Shown piece after piece: positions 49,368 to 60,086 of a DNA stretch of 64,000 nt (its first letter is position 1; the number at the start of each line of letters is the position of its first letter). The notes under the pieces were generated by a model. It saw only the letters and a program-made list of their open reading frames with translations. It was not told the origin of the DNA and searched no databases. The position numbers and the translations under genes were made by a program. Source of the DNA: Glycine soja (lineage: Eukaryota; Streptophyta; Magnoliopsida; Fabales; Fabaceae); contig NC_041019.1 of assembly GCF_004193775.1 (NCBI RefSeq), forward strand, positions 15,843,020 to 15,907,019. The letters are read 5' to 3'.

Positions 49368-50205
49368 CTATGCGCAATGATCGGTTAGTTTTTCTTAAGG
49401 ATTAGATGTAATCTTTGTACCCTTATGTATTCCTTTTGATATTATATATGTATGAGTCTTTTCTACTCATTATTGGTAATTTCATTCTACTCATAATGTT
49501 TAATTCTATTTGATCACTAGTGTCATGAAATTGGAGTGTAAGTGAGACTGAAAAGTAATCTTAGAATTTGAACTGAATGATTTTACTATTTATGTTACAT
49601 TACTAGGAATAAAGCATAACATTTTGATTGTAAAAAGCACGAGATTATAATTGTAATGCTGGGGTATTTACTACATATGCGAGGGATCAATATTTAGTAA
49701 ATATTCTTAGGTTCCAAGTGCAAGGAATCAACTTGGGATAACTTAATGTGTGCATCAGTAATGTTGGAAAACAATTCATATATGTTAATTTGATTAGGAT
49801 ACTAAAAGTATGAACGATGAAATTCAATCCTATGTTTTCTTGAATTAATTTAAGTCGTTTCTATAATTTACGTATTTCTGATGCACTGAATTCTGTTATT
49901 TTTGTATTTCTGTTATTCTCGTAATTTCGTTATTTTTATTATTCTTTTACTTTAAGTTGTCTTTAGCTAATCAAACCAAAATCAATGACATTCGATTAAA
50001 TTTGTACATAACTATTGAACTCTAATCTTTATTCGAATGAAGTAAGTAAACTCAAGTCCCTATGGAGACAAACTTTTTTATAAATGTGAAACCTACAACG
50101 ACAATTGGTATGCTTGCCAAAAGTATAACAATCAAGACATCAATTGATCTGTCAGATACAAAAATCTCGTAATTATAATCATAAAGGAACATCCCAAAAC
50201 AAACT

Positions 50206-50293
50206 CAATTTGATCTTCTAAGGATCCCTACACATATTCATTTTAACCCCAATTTGATCTTCTAAGGATCCCTACACATATATTTATTTTATT
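50206..50293. repeat. 44-bp tandem duplication
   Basis: CAATTTGATCTTCTAAGGAT..CCCTACACATAT occurs at 50206 and again at 50250. The first 33 bases are identical in both copies. Confidence 0.85.
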
Positions 50294-51469
50294 TACCTTT
50301 AAACTATTATTTTAATTAATAAAACTATTTCTCCATGTTTATTTAATTGCAAAAAATCTCATTATTTTCCTAAAACTATATTTATTTTTAAATAAAATCT
50401 TTTTTAATTTATTTTACGAAAAAATGAGATGTTACAACGACAACAGTGATAATCATTGCAATGGATGTGGCAATGGTCACTGTAGTGAGTGCGATGATGG
50501 TCATGAGGTGGTGGTGCTCATGGTGGTGACAACATGCAATGGATTAATTGAGATATTTTTGGACATGATAATTGAGATTTTTTTTTTGTGAATCTTTAGA
50601 GATTTTGTGGTTACATGAGATTTTAATTCGAATTTACAAATATTCTAATCTCAATGGCCTATTATTTTTAATCTTGATTATATTTTTTTCATTAGTTTTT
50701 CTCACATAAGCAAGTTTTCTTGTTTGACTCTGTAGAGTTTGAAAGATTTATACAAAAATTAACTCTTAATGAGAGAATAAACAAATCAACACAAAAACAA
50801 TTAACTTTGTTGAGAAAAGGATTAAACTTTCAATATCATATTGTATCGTCCAACGATGATAGCTAGCTTTCACTATTCTAGTCTGTATGTGGTGGAGAGA
50901 AAGCCAAATAGTATCGTCCTTTCTTTCGAGCAGTGTTAACCTTGTCTCTACTACTTGTACAAAAAAGGCTTGTGTAGAGTATGTTGTGATTGTGACTTGT
51001 CTTAGAAAACACGATCAAAATTTAAATGATGAGATGTGTTTCAAAAAGGCGAGGTAACATAAGGACAATTGAAACTTTTCAACATAATCATTTACGCTTA
51101 GAGCACATATATACATCCTTTTATTGGATGTAAGAAAACTTAGTGTATGTATAACTTAGAGCAAGAGTTTTCTCCATTCATTTGGATGAAAAGCAACATA
51201 ACACATTGGAGGCTAGTTTTTGTCAAAACTTTTGGACACATTTCATTTACTAGTGTGTTGGATGCTATGTTTGCCTTATAAAACATTGAATTGAGTCCAA
51301 TTGAATGCATTAAAAAAATTTGCTTCTAAGGTAAGAATACAATATCTTTTTTTTATATTGGACGCATGCTATCCAGTAATGCTTAATAAACCTCATTAGT
51401 TCATCAAATTTTAATATCTTTGTTATCACCAAAGCTATGAGATTTTTTAGGAGTTAGACATCATTCATG

Positions 51470-51950
51470 TCTTTGGTTCTAACACATGGTAGTAGTGGTG
51501 GCATCATGGTGGTTAATGAAGAGCTTAGCATGAAGGACCTTAGCTTGGTAGGAACCATGACTAGAGCAAGGTTTAGGAAGCTACAAGAGGAGCTTAACAA
51601 GAAGATGAATTTACTCTGGAGAAGGAAGAGCAAGGAAGGTTGAAGACAATAAATTTTAGCCAACTTAGATTAGTCTTAGATTAGTAGTTGTTTGTTTTTG
51701 GAAGCCTTTTTAGGCTTTAACTGTTGTGTAATATTGAACCCATATTTGAGTGTTAGCTTTATTTTAATTAGCTACCTTGGTAATTTCTTTAGTGGGTTAG
51801 TTTTAGGCCTTGGGCCAACTGCTTATTTTAATGAGAGGAATAAATAGACTTCTTCAAAATTTTGTAAGGACCTTTTTGCTTGATAATTGAAATTTAGCTA
51901 GTTGCTAATTGAAAGGTGTTTTTCTTTTGTTCTTGCTTGGAACCCTAAGT
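51470..51950 (+). pseudogene. Remnant of a retroelement polyprotein end and 3' region
   Basis: An open run of about 57 codons contains MTRARFRKLQEELNKKMN before a stop, then non-coding LTR-like sequence. A TRARARKLQEE-type tail is commonly seen at the end of a gypsy coding region in legume repeats, so this is probably a gypsy remnant. It is short and the assignment is tentative. Confidence 0.35.
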
Positions 51951-53458
51951 TTTTGTCCAATAATTTCATTTTTTGAATCAACCTTAACACATTAATTCCT
52001 TGGAGTTGTGGCATTCTTTTTCCATTCTCTCATCTTAATCCATCTTATTTTTTTTTCCAATTTGAGTAGTCTCAACCAAAATCCCCAAATACAAGATGCT
52101 GAAATTTGATCTTAATTAGGGGTTTGTATTAGTGGCAGTAGCGGCTGTGAGGGTGCACAACATTAATGGTGATATATGTGGTTGCAATGATCAAGATGGT
52201 GATGACAATAACAATGATGATGATAATGATCATGTGGTGGTGGTGATGGTGACGATAATTAAGACATTTTTGGTGATGGGTTAATAACAATTTTGAAGAA
52301 GAATAACATGATAATGTGTGTGTCTTCAAAGAATAAGTACCTTAAATAGGCATAATATCCTTGCTATCACATCTAGGTCACACATAATAGGACTCATGGA
52401 GGTCTCTTGAATTTTTCTTTGACTTTAGGTCAAGTAAAAGGTTTTATATATGTGGTATTTAAAAACAAGGATAACATTATTCTGTTTTTATTTTTTTTAT
52501 TTTTTACATAGGATAATATTATGCTTTAACTATATATTTATTGGGTTACAAAAGAAATTTTATTTTAAAAAAATATTAGGAATCTGTATAACAGTCTTTC
52601 TTAAAAACAAAATACATTTTTAATAGGAAAAAACGACATACATTAATAATAGTCCTTAAGGTCATTTATATATTGCTCCTTCCCTTTCGGTCATTCTGGG
52701 TCCTTATCTCAATCTTTTCCTAGTCTTTATTCTTTTTCTTTAAAATTAAATAATAGATTTATTACTCAACTATGGTTGGATATAGAGAAAATAGTCTATA
52801 ATTCCAGACAATTTTTACATTCAATGTCTATGTTTAAGAGGAAATCAAGATAAAACAAATAATAAACTAACATTGCTGATTAAAAATCATGGATTTATTC
52901 CTCTAAAGATATAGTTTTATTACTTTTATCTAGCTACTTTTAAAAAAATAGATATTACTTTAATCAATAGATCATAAAAATTAACATTAAATAATTGTTA
53001 CATTTTTTTTATTAAAATTGATATAATCTTTTATGACTAAGGATATATAGATTATTAATATTTAAGAGTGAAGGATTTATTTAATGTCATTATTTATTTA
53101 TTTGTGATAAAATAAATAAAATATTTCGATAACTTTTTTGGAAAGACCAGATTAATATAATTTTCTTCAATTAAAGGATAGGGAATCAATCAACGTAACT
53201 TTCTTTATCACCAAAGGGATATTACCTACATCTTTTTATCTTTTATTTTATTTAAAATATTACCTACATGGCTACATCTTTAGCTATGAGAGTATTATTA
53301 TTTTATTTTATCTCCTTTCCTTTCGGCAAAGCAATATATAATAGCTTCTCTTTTTCTCTGAAATAAATAGCATTTTGAAGATGTATACAACCAGGGAAGT
53401 ATCCTCCGCAATGGACGGTTCTGATGTATGGGCAATCTGTTCCCATATGAGAAAGTGA

Positions 53459-53515
53459 AAATAAAAATAAAAATAAAAATGGTCACGAGGAAATACAAAA
53501 AAAAAAAAAAAAAAA
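53459..53515. repeat. AAAAAT repeats and a poly-A tract
   Basis: Several AAAAAT units at 53459-53479, then a short unique spacer, then an A run of 19 bases at 53497-53515. Confidence 0.85.
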
Positions 53516-56500
53516 GTAACTGAACCAGTAGTTAGCGTATCACTATCAATGCATATCTCTTCCTTAGGAAAATCCCAAAACCCAAAACATTTGAAAATTT
53601 GAGAAGGAAGAATAAAGTAGGGAAACACTCTAGAAAAAAGAGATGTCAAGCAAAGATAGCACATGGGATTTGAGTAAACTGAAGACCAGAAGAGCATAAG
53701 AGCATGTGGAGGAGAAGATTCAATTAATTAGCTAATTTTATTTTTCTAGTAATTTGTATTTCTTATTTAATTTTTAAAAATGGATCCACCCTATGCCAAT
53801 GCAGTACCCATTCAGTTTCCAACTAATAATAAAGGCATGTGAAGCAGTGAGAGCTGCTTAATTGTCTTTGGCTACATATCAAACCAGTATTTCCATGGGA
53901 CCCTTGGCATGTCCCATCATCACAATACACAGATTCGTTAATTAGTCTATCTGCTCTTTTTCTTAAGATCATATACATCCCTTTATTTTTAAAATTAGAA
54001 CAAGATTAATTGGGTGATACAATTTGCATTTGCATGTTACAACACATTTCTTAACTTAATTATCATTTTCTTTATTCTCCTTGTCACTTTCTTTTATTTA
54101 TTTATTTTTATCAACATTGATAGGCAAGATTTTATATGATAGGGGTATATAAAAGACATTCCGTGCAACTTAATATTTCCCATCAGGGTTGTTGATTTTC
54201 AGCTATTTGAACAAATATCCAGATGATGGCCTTACTTATTCATATTTTTTCCCTTGAAGATGTATTTGCACTTTGCAATCATGGAAGGAACAAAAATAAA
54301 AAAGGAAAAAGAAATGAACGGGTAACCACATCCACTTTGTGTCCTCAAACTTTCCACAAGATTAAGAGACAATTTAGATATACTTTTCAATGAACACTTC
54401 GAAAAAAAATTCACCAAAAAAACACTTACAAAAAAATAAATGAATAAAAAATGTAGAATCAATATTTTTTCAATAAATTTAAAATAATTTTTTGAAAAAT
54501 TCTCTTTTTTATATTTTTCACAACTAAAAAAGTTAAAGAATTCGGAGTTTGTTTTTAAAAAGTTTTAAAGGGACTTTACAATTTAAAAGCTCTAATGAGT
54601 TAGAAAGCCAATCTAATTTCTAGAATTACTAACAAATACTTACTATGTGTTATTTACATACAATATTTTGGAAGTTTATAAAGTGAGCTTGTATTTGCTG
54701 GACACTAAAGAATAAAAAGTATAAACAAAACATGATTTTTTAAAGCCTCACATTGTAGATATTGTAATATAAATTTTACATTACTATGATTCTATCATAA
54801 ATAATGTTTCAATTCATATACAGAAAAGTTACTGTAAATCCTATACAGCAATAAATTTCTATGTAGATCATATTATAAAAAAAAATTATGTAGATTTATA
54901 TTGGGGTCAAAATCATTCCATCAATTATAAATGTTGAATCAACTGATGTACTTATCAGAAAGTCACGAAGTCGTTAAATCAAAGAAGAGCTTATGGTCGT
55001 GCATGTATATGGCTGATTTAGAAAAAATGGGACCAGTTGTTGAAAATTTAATTCCTTTCATGGGTCCTATGTGTCTGCAAACTTCCTGTTTGAAAATACA
55101 AGATATGTAGATGATGATGCATGACAAAACATTAACGGAAAAATAACATGTAGTAAAGTTGAATGTACTTTTTACTTCTTAAATGTGTAGATGAAGCTTC
55201 ATTGCCATATCGAAACTCTCAGTTGATGTACATCTTGGTTGGGCACTGATTTCATACCCATATGTATGAAAATTAGAAAATACAGTAATCATCAATTGCA
55301 AAATTGTACATGTCCTTTTCATTGTTTCATGTGAAACCCAGTTCCCCCCCAAAAAAAAAATAGAGAAAGAAAATTCAGACTGTTTTACATACAACTGATG
55401 TAGCCTCTCTAGCAACTTGTAGTAGTGGCACTGCAGTTTCGATCAGAGTCAATAAATGTTGTTGCCTGGACGAATCAATGTAATTTCCTGAACCTTTATT
55501 TCTATGTCCCTCTCTCAAATAGCCTAAGCCAAGCCATACATTTGTTATGAATTCATTGCCTTGCACCATAAGTCAAACTAAACTAAAAAAATTGAAAATG
55601 TCACTTTATATATGTTAAAACCAAGGTTTTAAACAATGGTTAGCAACAAAAACTTCGGTTGCAACATCTAGGTTTTTGACATATGATCTTTGTGATTGTA
55701 ATTGTAATTACATCAACTGTATTTGTTTTTAATTTCTCACGTCAATAAAGATTACAATAAAATTGTGATTGCAATTTAAATTTTGAATAAAACACTAGCT
55801 CTTTCACCATATATATTATCAAATATGACATTGACAAATGGACTCATGGTTGACTTGGCTAGTTGGCTATGTAGTATGGTAAAATGTTGGGCACAATAGT
55901 AGAGCTAGCAAATTAACTAGACGGGTTGCACTTGCTCAAATCATATAAATATACATACATGTAAATATATAAAAGTGGTTTGGCTTTATTTTAAGAGATT
56001 TGAATTTTTTTTTATTAGCCAATTGTATGTACATTTATATATATGTATAATAAGGGGGGGTAGTGCAGGCCATTTGGAAGGAAGTTGGCAGTAGCTATAG
56101 TGAGAGGAGGCAGTGGTAATGTGGCAAGTAGATGGACATATATATGGTAAGGAAAAGGACAAAAAAGACCAGCTCTGGTGACTGGTGGGGTCATAATGAC
56201 AACAACAACAGGCTTAGATTGGCTTTTCAACCCTCATCACATAGGTATACTCACACACAAAGGCATCATCAGATAGGGGCCGGGCTGGGCTGGGCTGAAA
56301 CTGATGCAATAAGGGATAATGGTTGATGCGAAAGAGTTTCATCCTAATGCACGATACCTGTTGGTGGGTTAGGTGGCAAACCCTGCCCCTCCTCATTGGA
56401 CCCATCCCCTAGATTCCTGCCACTTCTCCCTTTCACCTTTCTCTTCTTACCCCCCAACAAAAACACTACCAATTCTTTTGGATTCACAGTTATAGCCAAC

Positions 56501-57513
56501 TATTTTTCTCTTTTCCCTCAAACAACCTAGCTTTCTTCATTAAAATTAATACTATATTAAAATGTTTGTAACCACACCATGCACATTTTTTATTTTATCT
56601 TGTAGCTTAATAGACATATATATTCTGACAGTATTACACAATTAAGTAATCGTAATCATTTTTAATATAATTTTAAAAATAATAATAATTATTTAAGTTA
56701 ATAGACTTATATATAATATCTAACCGTATGTGATTTGATGACAATTTTACATACGGGTGCATATATTATTTATTTATCAAGTAATATACTACTTTATTCC
56801 TGAAATTGTGAAATGTAATCATAATTAATAGTCTTTAAAATTAGAAATCAATATCATTTTAGTTTTTGACATATACAATTTAATATTACTATAGTTTCAA
56901 AATTTTATAACTTATTGTCATTATATAGTTTCTAACAGAGCTAACAACAAGACCTAATGTGATTAATAGTTTTCAGTTTCAATGATTTATTTGACATTTC
57001 TCTAATTCCAAGGATTATTTTGACAATGCTCTACAATTTGAGTGACTAAAATGATAATTTACACTTTATTATTTCATTTAATTTTTACCAAGAAACTTTC
57101 CCCATGTGTGATAACAATTAACAACTACCCCATCTACTGCCTTTTGTTTATACTTTTATTAATAGAATATCATTAGGAACATTTCATTTGTTTAAACTCC
57201 AAATTCACCCACCTCAAATTAAAGAACCGTATAATATGTGAATCTCCATTTCCTGGCTTTACCAAAGGAATCATGGGCATGAAACACCTCTAGCTACCAT
57301 TCCAATTCCTATAACTATATATATATTTAAAGACAATCTTTCATTGTAAAGAAAAACCCCACTGCCTGTCTCCTAAGTGAGAAACTAATTTATCATTAGG
57401 AAAATAATTGCAAGCAATGATCTTAACAAGCACGCACTCCAATGGAATATTAGACAGGTTGACGCACAGAAGCTAGCTTTCTTTTTCTCCTTTCCAAAAA
57501 TAATCCTTCTTTC

Positions 57514-57785
57514 TTTATTCTTTTTCCAAATGCTAAACTTCATTTTGACATCTAATAACCTCCACATATATAGATATATAAGTTTAAAAACCCTAACTAA
57601 TTGTTTTTCCCTTTCGTGTCATGAAAGATAAAACCAATAGGATTTTTCTTTATTCTTTTTTCATATGTTAAACGTCATTTTGACATCTAATAACCTCCAC
57701 ACATAGATATATAAGTTTAAAAAACCTAACTAATTTTTTTCCCTTTCATGTCATGAATGATAAAACCAATAAGATTTTTCTTTCT
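57514..57785. repeat. 135-bp tandem duplication upstream of the HD-Zip gene
   Basis: The unit starts TTTATTCTTTTT at 57514 and again at 57649. Both copies contain GACATCTAATAACCTCCACA, AGATATATAAGTTTAAAAA, CCTAACTAATT and GATAAAACCAATA(G/A)GATTTT. The copies differ by scattered substitutions and one four-base gap. Confidence 0.9.
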
Positions 57786-57974
57786 TTAATTTTTTTTTAA
57801 TTTAACAGCAACTTAAATACAATGAGTAAAAGAAAAATCCAGTGATATATATTGAAGATGATATGTATAGAACTACAGATTCAAACATCTCACCCCCTTG
57901 TCCCTCTCTTTCTCTCTTCTTTCTCCTCTCAGCTTCCTTTTCCTTTTGAAATTATCACATAAAAGAACAAAAAC

Positions 57975-58262
57975 TCCCCCTTAAACTGATAAGGTATATA
58001 AGCCACCCTTCAGAGCAATTTGTCCATCTTCTTCAATTTATTAGCCGAAGATGTGGTGCATTAGACCTTAGTCTTTGTCATAGTTTCTTCCACAACAACT
58101 TGGTCCAAACTTTCCAAAAATTCACATAAGAGCAATAGTTCTCTCCCTAGAAACTGATATGCTATATAAGCCATCCTTTGGAGCAATATATCCATCCTCT
58201 TCAGTTTAGCAGAAGGTGTCGTGTATTAGACCATAGTCTTTGTCATTGTTGTTTCGCAACAT
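57975..58262 (+). promoter_or_regulatory. Duplicated core promoter/leader of the HD-Zip gene
   Basis: Two related blocks lie in tandem. Block A (about 57975-58093) has AAACTGATAAGGTATATAAG, CCATCTTCTTCA and TTAGACCTTAGTCTTTGTCA. Block B (about 58146-58262) has AAACTGATATGCTATATAAG, CCATCCTCTTCA and TTAGACCATAGTCTTTGTCA. Each holds a good TATA box, TATATAAG at 57995-58002 and 58163-58170, so the gene may have two alternative transcription starts 168 bp apart. The distal start would give a longer leader with one additional short ORF. Confidence 0.65.
58051..58071 (+). promoter_or_regulatory. uORF in the long HD-Zip leader
   Basis: ATG at 58051 with six codons (MWCIRP) and a TAG stop. It would be in the mRNA only if transcription starts at the distal TATA box. 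In the second promoter copy the corresponding ATG is GTG. Confidence 0.45.
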
Positions 58263-58293
58263 CAAAGTTTAGCCTTTGAGCATCAGCAATCAC

Positions 58294-58323
58294 ATGGTGA
58301 TCAGAATATCATTCGGCAATTGA
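58294..58323 (+). promoter_or_regulatory. uORF in the HD-Zip leader
   Basis: ATG at 58294, nine codons (MVIRISFGN) and TGA at 58321-58323, 32 bases before the main start. A further out-of-frame ATG at 58350 overlaps the main start region (ATGATATGG) and would run on into exon 1. Main-frame translation then depends on leaky scanning or reinitiation. Confidence 0.5.
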
Positions 58324-58354
58324 AGATCAGAGGCAAGCATAGACTAGCAATGAT

Positions 58355-60086
58355 ATGGCTTTCTTCCCAGCAAATTTCATGCTACAAACACCTCACCAAG
58401 ATGACCATCAACCTCCACCTTCACTCAACTCAATTATAACTTCATGTGCACCTCAAGAGTACCATGGTACTCTCTTTTAGACACAAAAACACCAACCAAT
58501 AGTGCAATATTATGTTATGTGGCCTAATACCAATGTTTCAAATGTTGATGCAGGAGGAGCATCCTTTCTAGGCAAGAGATCTATGTCATTTTCAGGGATT
58601 GAGCTTGGAGAAGAAGCTAATGCTGAGGAAGATTTGTCTGATGATGGATCACAGGCTGGAGAGAAGAAAAGGAGGCTTAACATGGAACAAGTGAAGACCC
58701 TTGAGAAGAGCTTTGAGTTGGGAAACAAGCTTGAACCTGAGAGGAAAATGCAGTTGGCAAGGGCTCTTGGCTTGCAACCTAGACAAATTGCTATATGGTT
58801 CCAGAACAGGAGGGCTAGGTGGAAGACCAAGCAGTTGGAGAAGGACTATGATCTTCTCAAAAGACAATATGATGCTATCAAGGCAGATAATGATGCACTT
58901 CAAGCTCAGAACCAAAAACTTCAGACTGAGGTTTGTAATTTTCTTCCTAGTTCTATTAAGATTTTGTTGTTTTAATTTTGGTTTCATATGTGAGAAGAGA
59001 ACTTAAAAAAGAAGACCAATTTTTCATAAATTACTAAGGCCAAATTTGATGAGTTTATTAACAAATACTTACAAGAAAATAAAATAAAATTAATTAAAAA
59101 GATAAGCAAATCAAACTCTTTTCGTAAGTTAAAATTTACTTATACATCTCAAACTTTTTAGAAACTTTCTTAGTTAACTTATCCATTGAGGTACATAAGT
59201 TAAATTATAAGAAAAGATTGATGTATTTTACCTCCTTAAACTATTTTATATCTTTTTCATGAATGTTTGTTGAGAAATTTATTTAAATTAAATTAGTCCT
59301 AAATTGACGAAGAAATAGAGGGGATGTTCAAGTTCTGCTATGTCAGATTGTTTTGATTCTGTACAATAAAGCTAGGTAATTATGATGCTTTTCTTTAATT
59401 ATTATGTTTTTTCAAAAAAAATATTTATTATGGCTCTCAAACCTTTTATTTCCTTTCACCAACTTCTGGAACTGATAATAACTTTCTATAAAGCTGCTTT
59501 TTCCAATTATTCACAGTAATTTCATAAAGACCAGCTTCCACTCAATTACATGTTTGTCATGCAATGCATAGTTTCCTTGGTTTGGAAATAAACAATCATT
59601 TGGGTTCATTTTGACATTGACACACCTTTGTTTTAGGCTGATATTACACACTTATACTCCAACCTTTCCTGCATGCTATTATTTGTTTTGTGTTATTTTT
59701 CGGATTAGCTAATTTCACTGCTACCACTGCTGCAGATATTGGCACTGAAAAACAGAGAACCAACTGAATCCATCAACCTCAACAAAGAAACTGAGGGATC
59801 CAGCAGCAATAGAAGTGAGAACAGCTCAGAGATCAAGTTGGATATCTCAAGAACACCAGCTATTGACAGTCCTCTATCCACTCAGCAGAGCAACAGCAGA
59901 ACCCTCTTTCCATCTTCTGCTAGACCAACAGGAGTGGCTCAGCTTTTCCAAACCACTCCAAGGCCAGAGATTCAGTGCCAAAAGATTGATCACATGGTCA
60001 AAGAAGAGAGCTTAAGCAACATGTTTTGTGGCATTGATGATCAATCTGGCCTTTGGCCTTGGTTGGAGCAGCAACATTTCAATTGA
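58355..60086 (+). CDS. HB13: HD-Zip class I transcription factor, HB13-like
   Basis: Nuclear DNA-binding protein of the plant-specific homeodomain-leucine zipper class I, which binds CAATNATTG-type sites as a dimer. Three exons: 58355-58466, 58554-58930, 59736-60086; 840 bp, 279 residues, close to ATHB13 (about 280). The first intron is only 87 bp; it is needed because reading on from exon 1 meets a TAG, whereas splicing joins ..EYH-G to [16 protein letters not shown] in frame, the family sequence. An acidic stretch ([15 protein letters not shown]) precedes the homeodomain at about 75-130, with helix 3 [20 protein letters not shown]. The leucine zipper follows at about 131-166 ([15 protein letters not shown]...). 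The Ser-rich C-terminal half ends [12 protein letters not shown], a conserved aromatic tail in this subgroup. Relatives act in growth and stress responses. The ATG at 58355 has G at -3 and +4. Nothing is broken. Confidence 0.93.
59038..59299. mobile_element. Tourist-like MITE in intron 2 of the HD-Zip gene
   Basis: The left end GGCCAAATTTGATGAGTTTA pairs with the reverse complement of the right end (GGACTAATTTAAATTTAAAT). Further in, AACAAATACTTACAAGAAAA pairs with AACAAACATTCATGAAAAAG. TAA stands on both sides (59035-59037 and 59300-59302), the 3-bp target duplication of PIF/Harbinger-derived MITEs. Length is 262 bp, with no coding capacity. Confidence 0.65.

Larger units (their letters stand above)
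43316..50130 (+). repeat. Probable gypsy solo LTR, split by the copia element
   Basis: With the copia insertion and its duplicated CTATG removed, 43316-43899 joins 49373-50130 to give about 1342 bp. It begins TGATAAGTGCCAAATTTCAG and ends ..TTGCCAAAAGTATAACA. Flanks are ATCAG (43311-43315) and ATCAA (50131-50135), a 5-bp target duplication with one mismatch. The phrase AACTCAAGTCCCTATGGAGA near the end is the style of Athila/Ogre LTR 3' ends (TCGAGTCCCTGTGGA type). No internal region follows on either side, hence solo. The left part contains the CTCGCCTAGGCGAG palindrome and variants. Confidence 0.55.
50131..57513. other. Long non-coding stretch with repeats
   Basis: 50206-50293 is a 44-bp tandem duplication. 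50440-50545 and 52190-52262 are GTG/GAT-rich blocks. 51470-51950 looks like a gypsy 3' remnant (listed separately). An A-rich microsatellite is at 53459-53515. 55620-55800 may be a small inverted-repeat element. A minus-strand open run at 55569-55375 (TNVWLGLGYLREGHRNKGSG...) is not recognised. The rest is AT-rich spacer with no supported gene. Confidence 0.5.

Noticed and set aside
55375..55569. Minus-strand open frame (TNVWLGLGYLREGHRNKGSG)
   Set aside because: No family recognised, no neighbouring exons or splice context; kept only as a note in the spacer entry.
55620..55800. Possible MITE beginning CCAAGGTTTTAAACAATGG
   Set aside because: The inverted match at the other side (TTGAATAAAACACTAGC) is weak and no target duplication was found.
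58502..58553. Alternative HD-Zip N-terminus reading through the short first intron
   Set aside because: The in-frame start at 58502 is GTG, not ATG, and splicing at 58466/58554 restores the conserved family N-terminus.
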